A stretch of DNA of 64,000 bases from Gigaspora rosea. Lineage: Eukaryota > Glomeromycota > Glomeromycetes > Diversisporales > Gigasporaceae. The position numbers and the translations under genes were made by a program. How positions within the stretch are numbered: position 1 is the first letter of the stretch; each line of letters opens with the position of its first letter. The stretch covers positions 88,839 to 152,838 of the forward strand of contig QKWP01001202.1 of the NCBI GenBank assembly GCA_003550325.1, read 5' to 3'. Positions 34,320-44,667 of this stretch are shown here, one piece after another. Below the pieces are notes generated by a model. It was not told the DNA's origin, searched no databases, and saw only the letters and a list, made by a program, of their open reading frames with translations.

Positions 34320-34639
34320 GTTCGTTTATATTCAACTTGTTAAGTAGAGTTAGAATAGAGTTAGGGTTAGAGTTAGTAGAGTTAGAATAGGGTTAGAATC
34401 AGATTAGAATCGGGTTAGGGTTAGGATATTAGGGTTAGGGTTAGGATAGGGTTAGAATCGGGTTTAGGATAGACCATCATACTCTATTCTAACATTATTC
34501 TAATCTTAACCCGATCCTAACCCTAACCAGATCCTAACCCTAACCCGATCCTAACCCTAATCTGATTCTAACCTATTAACTAGCGTTTAGAGCTTAGGAT
34601 TAAGTTTAGAATTGTAACGTTTATCTCTTTTTATAATAG
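34320..34639 (+). other. 320-bp insertion or intron of telomere-like repeats in the element 2 transposase gene
   Basis: In element 1 the core (…HCVYDT) passes without a break into NIPEEDV. In element 2 the same two coding parts are separated by this segment, which begins GTTCGT and ends TATAATAG, as a GT-AG intron would. It is filled by a GGTTAG-rich half (34338-34468) facing a CTAACC-rich half (34480-34580), so it can fold back. Confidence 0.6.
34338..34580. repeat. Inverted telomere-like array, (GGGTTA)n / (TAACCC)n
   Basis: About fifteen TTAGGGTTAG/TTAGAATC variants on the plus strand are followed, after a short AT spacer, by CCTAACCCTAAC/GATCCTAACC variants. Degenerate and internal, so not a chromosome end. 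Confidence 0.85.
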
Positions 34640-35157
34640 GTGCCCTTGGGAATATTGTCGAGGAAGATGTTCCGGAAGCTACTACCCCTACCGAAACCAC
34701 CACAACCGAAACTACCACCACCAAAGAAACCACCACCACCGAAGAAACCACCACCACTACCACCACCATCACAGAAGCCACTACCACTACCATTACTGTA
34801 ACTGCTCAGACTGCTAAGTTCAAAGCCGTGGAAGAACGTATTTCACGAATGTTGGAACTTAACCAATCTATTAATACGTCGCTTGGGAAGTATCGTGCAA
34901 GAATCTATCAACAAGGTAGTGTGCATAGAAAAAAAATGGCTAACAACACAATTGAAGCCGGGACCGCAATTGCTATTGCGCCAGATCATGATATAAATTA
35001 GCAAACTAGAAAAAAAAAGTTGCAATCAACCTTTTCCCAACGAGGTGTATTTAAATCACTTACATCAAACAATCAAATCGCTATTGTTGAAATGAATGGT
35101 AAAGAACATTGGGTTCCCATTAAAAGAGTCAAGGCCATACGAAAGATATCGTCCTAA
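34640..35157 (+). pseudogene. C-terminal part of the element 2 transposase, with a Thr-rich tract
   Basis: Plus-strand frame homologous to 20976-21290 in element 1. It begins NIVEEDVPEA, then a tract of about 40 residues made of ETTTT/KETTTT repeats that element 1 lacks. It continues with RISRMLELNQSINTSLGKY, NNTIEAGTAIAIAPDHD, a TAG stop in place of a Gln codon, a lysine-rich stretch, GVFKSLTS and a basic end with HWVPIKRVKAIRK. This resembles the basic C-terminal domain of integrases. The single internal stop and the upstream frameshifts make it a pseudogene. The Val-rich minus-strand frame at 34587-34793 is the shadow of the Thr tract. Confidence 0.65.
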
Positions 35158-35204
35158 TCACGGTAGCATTTAAATGGGCAAGTGGGTGGGCTAAGCTTCT
35201 TTTT

Positions 35205-35460
35205 TTTTTTAATAAAAAAAAAATTGCAAAAACATTTTAAGGCAGAAAATTTCGATCTTTTTTTTTTAAAAAAAAAAATCGTTTTTTTAAGGCAGAAGAT
35301 TTCTTCTTTTTTTTTAAAAAAACAGTTTTTTTTTAAGGCAGAAAATTTCTATTTTTTTTTTTTAAAAAATCAGTTTTTTTTAATGCAGCAAATTTCGATC
35401 TTTTTTTTTTAAAAAAAAAAACAGTTTTTTCAAGGCGGGAAATTTTCTAGTAGCGAAGAA
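35205..35460 (+). repeat. ~57-bp tandem repeat, five degenerate copies
   Basis: The unit is AAGGCAGAAAATTTCGATC, a T-run, an A-run, CAGTTTTTTT. It repeats about five times between 35237 and 35440, then decays. It lies between the transposase end and the right inverted repeat. The 76-aa frame here (35182-35412) is an artefact. Confidence 0.75.
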
Positions 35461-35745
35461 TTTTTTTTAGGCTGGAAATTTCTAGAAGTGATGGATTTTT
35501 AGAATGCTTTTTTCTGTAAACATGAGAACTTGAAGGTTTATTTGTAAATAAAAATGAAAACTTTACATAGTCTTGTTACTTGAATTAAAATTCGAGGTTC
35601 GATGTGATATAAAATCAAAACAACCCGAACACTAACCTAATGCCTGAGTACCAAGTCCCGAACCCTAACCCTAACGCCAGAAAACCAAGTCCCGAACCCT
35701 AACCCAAACACTGTTTTGACAGAATTTTTAGGATGTGTCATGTGA

Positions 35746-35809
35746 TATGATGTACAGTCACAGGTCATGTGGAATTCAGCATCATCCGAATTTAGCATCA
35801 TCCGCGACA
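35746..35809 (-). repeat. Right terminal inverted repeat of element 2
   Basis: Reverse complement of 32962-33025 with few differences. It ends CATCATCCGCGACA at 35809. Confidence 0.8.
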
Positions 35810-35932
35810 ATAACTGTAATGATCACCACTGGCAATGAGTAATAATTTTCAATATTTTAATAATACAATAATCATATATTAAGAATATAATAAAATAATA
35901 AATCACAATATTTTAATAATACATATAATAAT

Positions 35933-36157
35933 TGTGGCGGCTTATGCTGAAATTGGCTTATGCTGAAATCTGGGGTCTCTATTTAAATCTATAATACCTA
36001 CTAAAATCCACATATACTCTTTATTAATAACCCTAACCCTAAACCCTAACCAAACTATAAAAAAAACACCCCTGTAAAAGCCCTCTAAAATTTTATAATT
36101 TCATAATAAAATAACCTAAATTTTCAGCATAAGCCAATTTCAGCATAAGCTGCCACA
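35933..36157. mobile_element. MITE of the same Ginger-like family, 225 bp
   Basis: The left end is TGTGGCGGCTTATGCTGAAA; the right end reverse complemented is TGTGGCAGCTTATGCTGAAA. Each holds two 16-bp direct repeats (GGCTTATGCTGAAATT, GGCTTATGCTGAAATC). Flanks ATAAT (35928-35932 and 36158-36162) are identical. The interior carries AACCCTAACCCTAAACCCTA at about 36029-36050. Only 124 bp beyond element 2. No coding capacity. Confidence 0.85.
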
Positions 36158-36162
36158 ATAAT

Positions 36163-38029
36163 CATTCACTTTAATACCAAAAAAATAATAAAATAATCAT
36201 AATAAAATAATACGTAAAACTTCACCCTTCCAACAAAAAGATTACTTCTTCAATTTTATATCTAGAATCTTCTATCTAATCTGCTAATATCCAATGTTAA
36301 GTTATTTTTAATAAAAAGGGCGAAAGGGTTCACAATGTTACGGGGTGAATTGTAGGTTTATTAACTTATATAAGAAAAATATAGATTTTAGGTGATAAGG
36401 CAACTTGCCAGAGGCGTGACATTGGTGATTTGGTAAGTAATTTTATTATGGGTTTATTAGAGAATTTATTTAATGTATTATATAAGGAATATTGGAATCA
36501 CGTAGGATGTGTGTTCTTTACAAGAGGGAAATTTACAGAGGTTTTATAATTTTCACTAAACTAATATTTAAGAGGCTTAGGAAATAAATCGGATCTTTCA
36601 TCACGAACGAATCAAGGAAGAATCACTGATCTCTCATCATGAAAGAATCACGGTAGGATCACTATAACTAAGGGGTTTATGATGATAAGTATTATATGAT
36701 TACAATAACGATGGCTATGTTATAACAATATTTTATATCGTGGTTTCCTCTCTTTAGAATCTTTGTATTTCGATTCTTAATAACGGGTTTTACTGCGCCT
36801 AATTCCGAAGATCACTTTTAGCCCGTGACAACAATAAATTATTTCTAATATGCTTATAAAATATGTTTCCTACAAGAAATTTAACAGAGCTTACTATGAC
36901 TTATTACTATATGTTAGATAAATGCTGTTTATTTTGAAAGTTAAAGTTTCTGTAAAGTAAATTTATTGTTTAATAAAAAAAAATCACAGCAGATTGAATA
37001 GAGATGAAAAAATGCATTAAAAACGATTATTTTTATTGAAATTTTTTTTTTTGCATTAGTATGTAAAATTTATAATTTAACAATTAAACTATTAAGTACC
37101 GTAGTGAACTTTAATAAAAATTTTACTGTACAACTTGTATTTAAATAAATACTGTATACAGTATTAATTTGGACATAATTTTACGATTTGTTTTGACAAG
37201 ACTTTACTCATTTTTCCTTTTAGAAATGGTTTTTTTGTAAATAATTTTGTGTACAATCTGAAGATTTTTTATCAATTCCAGGTTGTATTTATATACCTTT
37301 TAAAATTAAGTCGACTTATTTCACGATTAAATGTATGCATCGCTGCGTAAACTAATTGTTGAACTTATCAAAAACATATATGGTAAACTTGACGCTTGAA
37401 TTGCCTGATTTCACATTATATCTTATAGGACTTTGCATTAATGCTCATGAGAAATTGTTTGATGTTTATTTGTGTCAGTATACTTTGATTCGTTATTTTG
37501 TGGTGTTGTGTATTACTAAACTGAAATCGCAAACCAATTCACTTTGTACAGCATTATCCTTGCTTTCAGACACTTATCCCATGCCTAATAAAGGATTAAA
37601 CAAATGGATCATGTTTAAGCTTTCAGCTAAAAAAAACCTGGACCTAACAAACAATATAGATTTACCCTGATTGGCTGAAATTTAAATTTATTGCCGCAAA
37701 TAAATCTTGGTAAAATAATTATAGAGAGAATTGACTATGGTTCTTTTATAATAACGAAAGTAATGATAACTATACATAAAGAATTAAGATAATTTTTCCA
37801 TATAAAAAGAAAATAAATATCAAAAAGTTAAAAAATTTAATAAATAAACCTAGATTTTGTTTTTGTGAATTAAAGAAATATAAAGGTTATATTATAAAAA
37901 TAAAATTAACTATGCATTATGAAAAAATTAGATGTTTCTGATTATAATCTGGGGCTTCGGGTCGATATTTTTTTAAAAAATCCGAAACTACAGTAGTTTC
38001 AGATTAAGGCCTTCGTGCATCATTTAAAG
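36163..38029. other. Intergenic, no firm gene
   Basis: AT-rich. The plus-strand frame 37356-37670 (104 aa, several Cys and Leu-rich stretches) has no recognised domain and no clear flanking exons; it is not called with confidence. A hairpin near 37940-38010 (AATCTGGGGCTTCGG ... CCGAAACTACAGTAG) lies just past the P450 stop codon. Confidence 0.35.
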
Positions 38030-39966
38030 TTATGCTTCCTGCATTCTAGGTTTTAGACGGATTTTAAGTTCTCGACAGTGATAAGAAGCATCAACAAACA
38101 TATCTAATTCTTGATCTTTATTTGCGAATTCTATGTCATATCTCATTAAGACTGCCACTAAAAGTATTTTTATTTCAATTATTGCCCAAGCCTTTCCCTG
38201 TCAATGTAAATAAACTTAGTTTTAAAATTTATTCATATAATGTGTATATTTCAGTATTTAAGTTTATAAGTTTTCGAATACAAACCGGACAAATCCTAGC
38301 ACCTCCACCAAAAGTTGAGAATGCCCCTTTATTATTAGCTTTTCTAGCATTTATTGATCGCTCGCTATCTTTATTCCGTAAAAATCTTTCAGGATCAAAA
38401 ATTTCTCCATCAATCCAATCAGTTTCATTAACATTTATTCTCTGATAATGTAATAAAAATGTTTGTTCCTTTTCCCATAGATATCCACCAACCTCTACAG
38501 GTTCAGAATTCGATCGAAAAAAATATGGGAGTAATACGTGTAAACGAAGCGTTTCTTCAATTAAGGCATCACAATATGGAAGATTGTTTAAATTGTCATA
38601 AAGAGAATTTGAAGGGTTTGAGTGTCCGAATATAGTTTTGATTTCAGAAAATACTTTAGATTTTACAGAAGGATATTTGCATACATAATAGAATACTAAA
38701 CACATTGCAGTCGTAACCTGTTATAAATGATGTATTTTGTTATTTAGTGTTATATTCAATGTACTATTAAAACATTATAAGTATTAAACAATTTATACGT
38801 ATTACCGTTTCGAAAGAACCAAAGAAAATGTCTCTAATAGTTCCAAAAATTTCATGATCACTTAACGATCTGCTTAATGACTTATATGAAGGAACTTCTA
38901 TACCACGTGGCGTATTAACGGTAAGAAGCAATGTTAAAAAGTCAGATGGGAGTGAAGCATCTTCAGATAATGAGTCGATTTTTGTGCGTCTTTTTTGAAT
39001 TATTTCATGAAGTAAAATTTCCGCATCTTTTATAGGTTGTAAGAATTTACTATTAAAGTAGCTTATGCCAGGTGCGTGCCTTATAAATGATGGAACTAAA
39101 TTGAACCCTTGAGTTAATAAAAAAAAATTATATATATATAGAAATTAAAAATTAGACATTTTTAATTAGATAACGCTTATTTACAATATAAGTTTAAAAA
39201 TTATTAAATTATTATTATTACATTGCCCTGTTTTAAAAACAGATTTAACTATAGAAATCAATTTCAAAGATAATTCTCGTTCTGAAGCTGGAATATAATC
39301 ATGATAATCGTATCCAAGCGAACCAAAATAAGAAAGGACTGCGTAAGAAGGTATTCCTGTAGCTGTTGTAACCCCTATGTCCCCAGAAAATTTTTCTAAC
39401 CATTTAGACAGATCAATTTCCTGTTGCTCATTAATCATTATATCCCATAATTTAAACATATCAGAGGCCATTTCATATGTTTTGTTTGTAAGCATTATTG
39501 AAAAATTTCTTGATCTTGATATTCTTTCAAAAAATTCACGATTGATTCTCCATTCATCTAAGTTTCTATTAGAAAGTATTCCACTAGTTTCAAAACCCAT
39601 TTCAAGCATTCCAGAGCTTTGTACATCACGATATAAGAATTTACTACTAAGTGCCACTGAAGAAGTATGAATTGGATATGCCAAATCACCGTTTGAAACA
39701 AGAATAAGTCTTTTAGAACCCATTTGAATTTCACAAAAATCTCCATATTTCGATTGAATATCTTTAAAATATTCTGCGATGTTTAACTTATAAATAAATA
39801 TTTCTAGTGTATTTCCTAACAAAGGCATCCAAGGAAATGGACCAGGTAGTGGATTTACTCTGGTAAAATATTTATAATAATATCTGAGTATATATAAAAA
39901 TAGTAACACCGCAATTAAAGTTGGGAGGTCGCTAATCAAATTTTTTATAAAATACATTTTCGTCAT
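38030..39966 (-). CDS. Cytochrome P450 monooxygenase, four exons, intact
   Basis: Exons on the minus strand: 39966-39222, 39107-38806, 38717-38286, 38197-38030. Introns are 114, 88 and 88 bp, all GT-AG with consistent phases (1, 0, 0). They give 548 residues, a normal length. An N-terminal membrane anchor (about 12-32) is followed by a proline-rich hinge, PLPGPFPWMPLLGN. The I-helix oxygen-binding motif is GSFET (about 345-349), ExxR is ETLR (about 404-407), and the PERF motif is FDPERF. The haem loop FSTFGGGARICPGKAW has its Cys at about 492 and is split by intron 3 right after Cys-Pro. As a class II ER-bound P450 it would need a P450 reductase and oxidise a lipophilic substrate; the substrate is unknown. 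Earlier single-exon reading would miss the haem glycine. No pathway neighbours. Confidence 0.92.
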
Positions 39967-40796
39967 TATAGTATTTATTCAAAAAAAAAAAAAAAAAAAA
40001 AAAAAAGAATTTTATAAAAATTTTCCAACGCTAAATATCTTATTTATATTTTTACGTTGCAATAGGTACATAGATAAAAACCTGGAATTCCATTGAAGAC
40101 ATAGATGGGCAATAAAAGATTTTTGAATCTACTCTGTAGACTACACAACACTAGCTACCATGCCATTTTTGTAACAAAAGATTCACAACTGTACGTACGT
40201 ACTATATAAACTATATATCGGAGGATCCGTAGCTTCAGGATAACCAATCATATTTCATGCCTTTATCAACTAATTTTTTAACTATTAGGAAGAAATTTAT
40301 GGTTTTCATTCTATAATCATTTAAAATTTATTTGTGTGACAAACTTTGTCCATTATTTTGTCCTCGTGAACGTACATTGCGTAACGTTCACGTTAATAAC
40401 GTGTGTAACGTACGTTAGATTTAACACAACTCGAATTGTCTTTATCAAACTCAAGATTCGTCGTGTCTACTTGCGGCTTATTAAAATATAAAAAAAAAAA
40501 AATAGAGCATCGCGTTGTAAATCATAAAGATTTTTTCTAAATGATAAAGCATTTTTACCTTACGGATATCTGGTTATTTTATTTTATTATTATTTTTTTT
40601 TTTTATGATGCTACTTTACGTGATTTTACATAAATTTAAATCACGTTACGAGATGTAATCGGAATTTACATGATTCTGAACTAGCCCCTGCCTAAATTGG
40701 TTAGTTCATGCTTCGAAACCCGAACCACATTGTTCCGAAGCACGCACAAAAACTGGGTTTTAAACTCTGCTTTAAAATCGGTTATACATATGAATA
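39967..40796. other. P450 upstream region, no gene recognised
   Basis: A run of about 24 A (39981-40005) precedes the P450 start. CGTGAACGTACATTGCGTAACGTTCACG at 40367-40394 is an imperfect hairpin followed by further AACGT words. No TATA-type promoter was singled out in this AT-rich DNA. Confidence 0.4.
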
Positions 40797-41006
40797 TTAA
40801 TTATGTTTGCCCGAGCATGTTAGTTTAAACAGCTGTTTGAATACATGCATAAATTCATATTGAGTATGTGAATAATACATATTTATCGTTATTACATATT
40901 CAGCAAGTGCTTCTGGTCCAAATTTATCTTGAGATAACAATGAGTTCGGCGTGGAGGTAAGTTCAGTTACATTAAGTCGTTGACCAAATGAGCTTTCTTC
41001 ATCCAT
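40797..41006 (-). CDS. Small open frame, 69 residues, possible first exon
   Basis: The minus-strand frame begins MDEESSFGQRLNVTEL and has a protein-like composition in its first ~45 residues (to EALAEYVI), after which it becomes less so. A potential GT donor lies at the GAATATGTAATAA stretch (about 40898). It might be the first exon of a gene whose later exons I could not find. No family recognised. Confidence 0.25.
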   Translation of the reverse strand: MDEESSFGQRLNVTELTSTPNSLLSQDKFGPEALAEYVITINMYYSHTQYEFMHVFKQLFKLTCSGKHN

Positions 41007-43199
41007 TTTGTAAAATTGAAATAATTGAAGTAAAAAAAAATAAAAGCGATGTATTTATATATTTGAGAATCTTTGACATAAACTTTACGCAATCTTTTTT
41101 TAATTAAAATGTCTTCGATAAACTTTTAGTTAATCATTTAATTAAAAACTTCATATTTAATTAAAAATCATCATATCATTCAAAAGCATCAAACTCAATT
41201 AAAACTTTTTTTATTATTTTACTCAAATTGTATTTCATTTTTAAAAGTCATTTAATTAATCAATAAGCTGAAATTTATAGATCATGAAGCTTTTTGCTCG
41301 TAAGCTCGATTTCCAACTCAATTCGAGCATACTGAGTTTAATTTTACATAATTAAATTCACATGATTAAAAACTTGTGCTTAACTGGTTCAGGTTCCGAA
41401 CAGGGACGAACAGAGTTCAGATGAGCAAAATGCCATCCCTATTCTGAACATTTGTCGAATTCTCCCTTCCAAGATATACATTTTTCCCTAAAAATTGTGT
41501 ACCATTGTATTTATTCGTATTTGGATGACACTCGGAACAAGTAGAAATTGATGGTCTATACTCAAGTTTCTGTAAAGCAATTTCTTATAAATCATTATCA
41601 TTTAGTTTTTAATAATCATCAAATCAAAATGAGTATCTGAATTATTTGACCGAGCTATAATTTACGTTTCTGGATTTGCGTGACAGCATCGTGCAACTAC
41701 CTTATATAAAAGTTTGAATTTAAATTTAATATACTACACGTTGACGTGCTATCTAACACACTAACGTGCTATCCAGCAAGCTGACGTGTTAACAAAAGAT
41801 TATTTTTTCGATTTTGGTAACTGTTATTCTAATACACACGTTATATGCGAACACGTTATATGCGAACACGTTATATACGAACACGTTATATACGAACGCA
41901 TTAATGTGCTAACATGTTATTATTTAAACAAAAGGGAAGATCATATGTGAATCATAGTGTATAACAGGTTTCCCTTTCGAAATTAACTAATATTTAAGTA
42001 TTATACAAAAATGGAAATAAAACTAAATAAAGAAAAGGCGGTCTATATACAAATTTGGGGTATCTAATGTGCATTGCTATGTCGAATTTATTTGTTATTA
42101 ATTATTTCTTATTTTTTTTTCTTATTTTTAATAATATATTTATAAGAAATAACTAATTTGAGCAAGAAAATTGATTTCAATAATTATTCCTGCATGGTTT
42201 TTTATTAGACCCAAAAATCAAGAAACCTGATTCTATCCCGCACGGGATGTGGCTCACACGCGTGATCCGTGCGTGACGTGAGGGATTTTTGCGATTTGTC
42301 CATCTCTACACGCAGCGCACATTTCAGCCAATCATTTAATACGACATTTGGTGGTATTTGATCTAATATCGATGTTATTGTATCTATACAATATTAGGCA
42401 GACAATGAAAAAATGACCTGTTATTTTCGTATGACCAATATTGATTTATTGTTTATATTATATTGGCATGTGAAATTTTTTGGTCGTGACATTTTGAATA
42501 AATGATGATGTCATTTTTATGCAGATATCAAGGCAAAAAACTTTACATGTTCATATCACATGAACAATACTATGCTTTACAAGTCGTAGTTGGCTAACTG
42601 AGTTTAAAAGTGAGTTTGTTGTGCTTACAAAATAACGCACAGAAAATAACAAGAAAAAAAATCTATCATAAGAGTTTGCACGATAACTTATATATAAGTA
42701 TGGCTGTACAATTATATCAATAGATACATCATTTGGGATTCATTCGGTTTTGCTGTAACTGTAATCGTAACTTGCTACATGTCATATGGTTCACTAAGAC
42801 AGTTCCGCCTGTATAACTAGTTCGAACTGAACTTTAACGCACATATAACCGTTTTTGTATTACATCTATCTCAAGATAGCGTAAAATAAACAAGTTTAAA
42901 TAAGTTTAAATTTTCCCACCATGTATTTATACCCTTAAATTGATTGCCAACTATACACAGTCACAAGTTTTATCAAAATTAACTTATTGAGTATTAATTA
43001 TTTAATAAGGCCACTCTAATTTAAATCTATGTTTAACATAACCCCCCTCTCGATTGAGCAAATAATGGGGGAGTTAAACAACATATATATATATATAACA
43101 CGTAGATTCAAATTTCATTTTTCATATTACTAAAATGAACCCATACAGAAAGATCACCAAAATTAGAGTAGCTGCGTGATGGTCATGCCAAACCTAGGA
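41007..43199. other. Intergenic, no gene recognised
   Basis: AT-rich. It includes a 15-bp tandem repeat (41836-41895, annotated separately) flanked by ACGTG(C/T)TA words at 41740-41790. A short stretch with AATAACGCACAG at 42630 is reminiscent of the TACCGTA family. Nothing else. Confidence 0.4.
41836..41895 (+). repeat. 15-bp tandem repeat, four copies
   Basis: Unit ACACGTTATATGCGA, twice exact then twice with A for G (ATACGA). Confidence 0.9.
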
Positions 43200-44650
43200 A
43201 CATTATATAAGTTAGTTAGAATTAATTAGTAAAATTTTATGAATCATAAGATTTTATAGAATTTTATTAATAAAATTTTATAAAATCTTATAACACAAAT
43301 TTTTATAATTATTCTAACTTTATGCACTAAGTAAACATGTTCAGCACTTAAAAATACATCAAATAGGCAGATTTGTTTTATTTTCCTTGAAATTTGGAGA
43401 ATAGATGCATAATTTTGGATTTTTGATCAAAAAAAAACAAATTTAAGCATCTTTTCTCCAAATTTCAAGTAAAATAAAAACAATACTGCCAATTTTATGT
43501 ATTTTTAGGCTCTGACAAGTTTACCTAGTGAAATTGAGTTAGAATTAATTGGTAAAATTTTGTGAACCATAAGATTTATTGAATTTTATTAATAAAATTC
43601 TATAAAATCTTATGATTCACAATATTTTACCAATTAATTCTAACTTATTGCACTAGGTAAACTTGTTCAGAGCCTAAAAATACATTAAATTGGCAGTATT
43701 GTTTTTATTTTACTTGAAAGCTACTTAAATTTGACTTGATCAAAAATCCAAAATTATGCATCTATTCTCCAAATTTCAAGTAAAATAAAAATAACTCTGC
43801 TGATTTGATTATTTTTAGGTGCTGTAGAAGTTTACTTAGTTCATTAAGTTAGAATTAATTAGTAAAAGTTTGTGAATCATAAGATTTTATAGAATTTTAT
43901 TAATAAAATTTATCAGTAATTATAAATCAAACCAGTGGTATTAAACACCAGTATGCAGTTAACATGAAGATCAATATCAAAAAAATAAACAAAAAAATAA
44001 ACAAAAGTTAAAGTTGATAAATGTTAAGTTAGAGTTAATAGTTAGGGTTAGGGTGAGGCATAGTATATAGTAAAATTTCACAAGGGGGGTTTTTTTTTAA
44101 AAAAAAAGGTGGTTTATAAATAAAAGTTTGAGTTAGAAGGTATTTTTTAAAAAAATAGCAAAACAACAAAAATTTTATATTACACCTGATCTTTACATTA
44201 TACTGTATTTAAAACATTTGATTGGTGAAAATCATTGTGGTGGTGTGATTTAGTAAAACTGAAATTTATTATTCACAAAATTTTACTAATTAATTCTAAC
44301 TACATGCACTAAATAAACTTATTTAGAACCTAAAAATATATTAAATTGGAAGAATTGTTTTTATTTTACTTGAAATTTGCTTAAATTTGACTTTTTTGAT
44401 CAAAATCCAAAATTATACATCTATTCTTCAAATTTTAAGTAAAATAAAATAACTCTGCTGATTTAATGTATTTATAGGAGCTGAACATGTTTACTTAGTG
44501 CATAAAGTTAGAATTAATTAATAAAAATTTGGTATTATAAGATTTTATAAAAGTTTATTAATAAAATTCTATAAAATCTTATGATTCAAAAAATTTTACT
44601 AATTGATTCTAACTTCATGCACTAAGTAAACTTGTCAGCACCAAAAAATA
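43200..44650. repeat. Tandem array of ~315-bp palindromic units
   Basis: Four palindrome centres of the type AGAATTTTATTAATAAAATT near 43264, 43587, 43900 and 44552. Each is flanked by mirrored arms with ATCATAAGATTTTATAGAA, TTAGAATTAATTRGTAAAAT and CACTAAGTAAACTTGTTCAG. Subtracting the MITE at 43914 (348 bp plus 8) leaves spacings of about 323, 313 and 296 bp. Homologous units lie at 15.4-18.6 kb and in the 23588-25565 palindrome arms. Confidence 0.75.
43914..44261. mobile_element. hAT-type MITE (copy 2) with perfect 8-bp target duplication
   Basis: Homolog of the 17244 element without the nested insertion. The left end is CAGTAATTATAAATCAAACC; the right end reverse complemented is CAGTTTTACTAAATCACACC. 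Flanks AAATTTAT (43906-43913 and 44262-44269) are identical. The shared interior includes TGAAGATCAATATCAAAAAA and GTTAGGGTTAGGGTGAGGCA. It interrupts the centre of a palindromic unit. Confidence 0.82.
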
Positions 44651-44667
44651 AATATAAGTATATTCAG

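Larger units (their letters stand above)
32962..35809 (+). mobile_element. Ginger-like DNA transposon with integrase-type transposase (element 2)
   Basis: A 2.85-kb element with inverted repeats. The left end is AGTCGCGGATGATGCTGAAT; the right end reverse complemented is TGTCGCGGATGATGCTAAAT; similarity runs for more than 50 bp. Flanks ATAAC (32957-32961 and 35810-35814) are identical, a clean 5-bp duplication. It encodes a frameshifted integrase (33370-34310) and a C-terminal part (34640-35157) on the plus strand. It contains a telomere-like array (34338-34580), a ~57-bp tandem repeat (35205-35460) and CCCTAA words near the right end (35628-35708). Same architecture as element 1, opposite orientation. 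Confidence 0.85.

Noticed and set aside
34338..34580. Chromosome end (telomere)
   Set aside because: The repeats are degenerate, arranged as an inverted pair, and lie inside a transposon with unique DNA on both sides.
34587..34793. Val-rich 68-aa minus-strand protein
   Set aside because: Shadow of the Thr-rich tract of the element 2 transposase on the opposite strand.
37356..37670. 104-aa plus-strand frame
   Set aside because: ATG-initiated and unbroken, but without recognised domain, splice context or compositional contrast; left as unproven.
38122..38445. 107-aa plus-strand frame and the similar frame at 39377-39670
   Set aside because: Antisense shadows of P450 exons.
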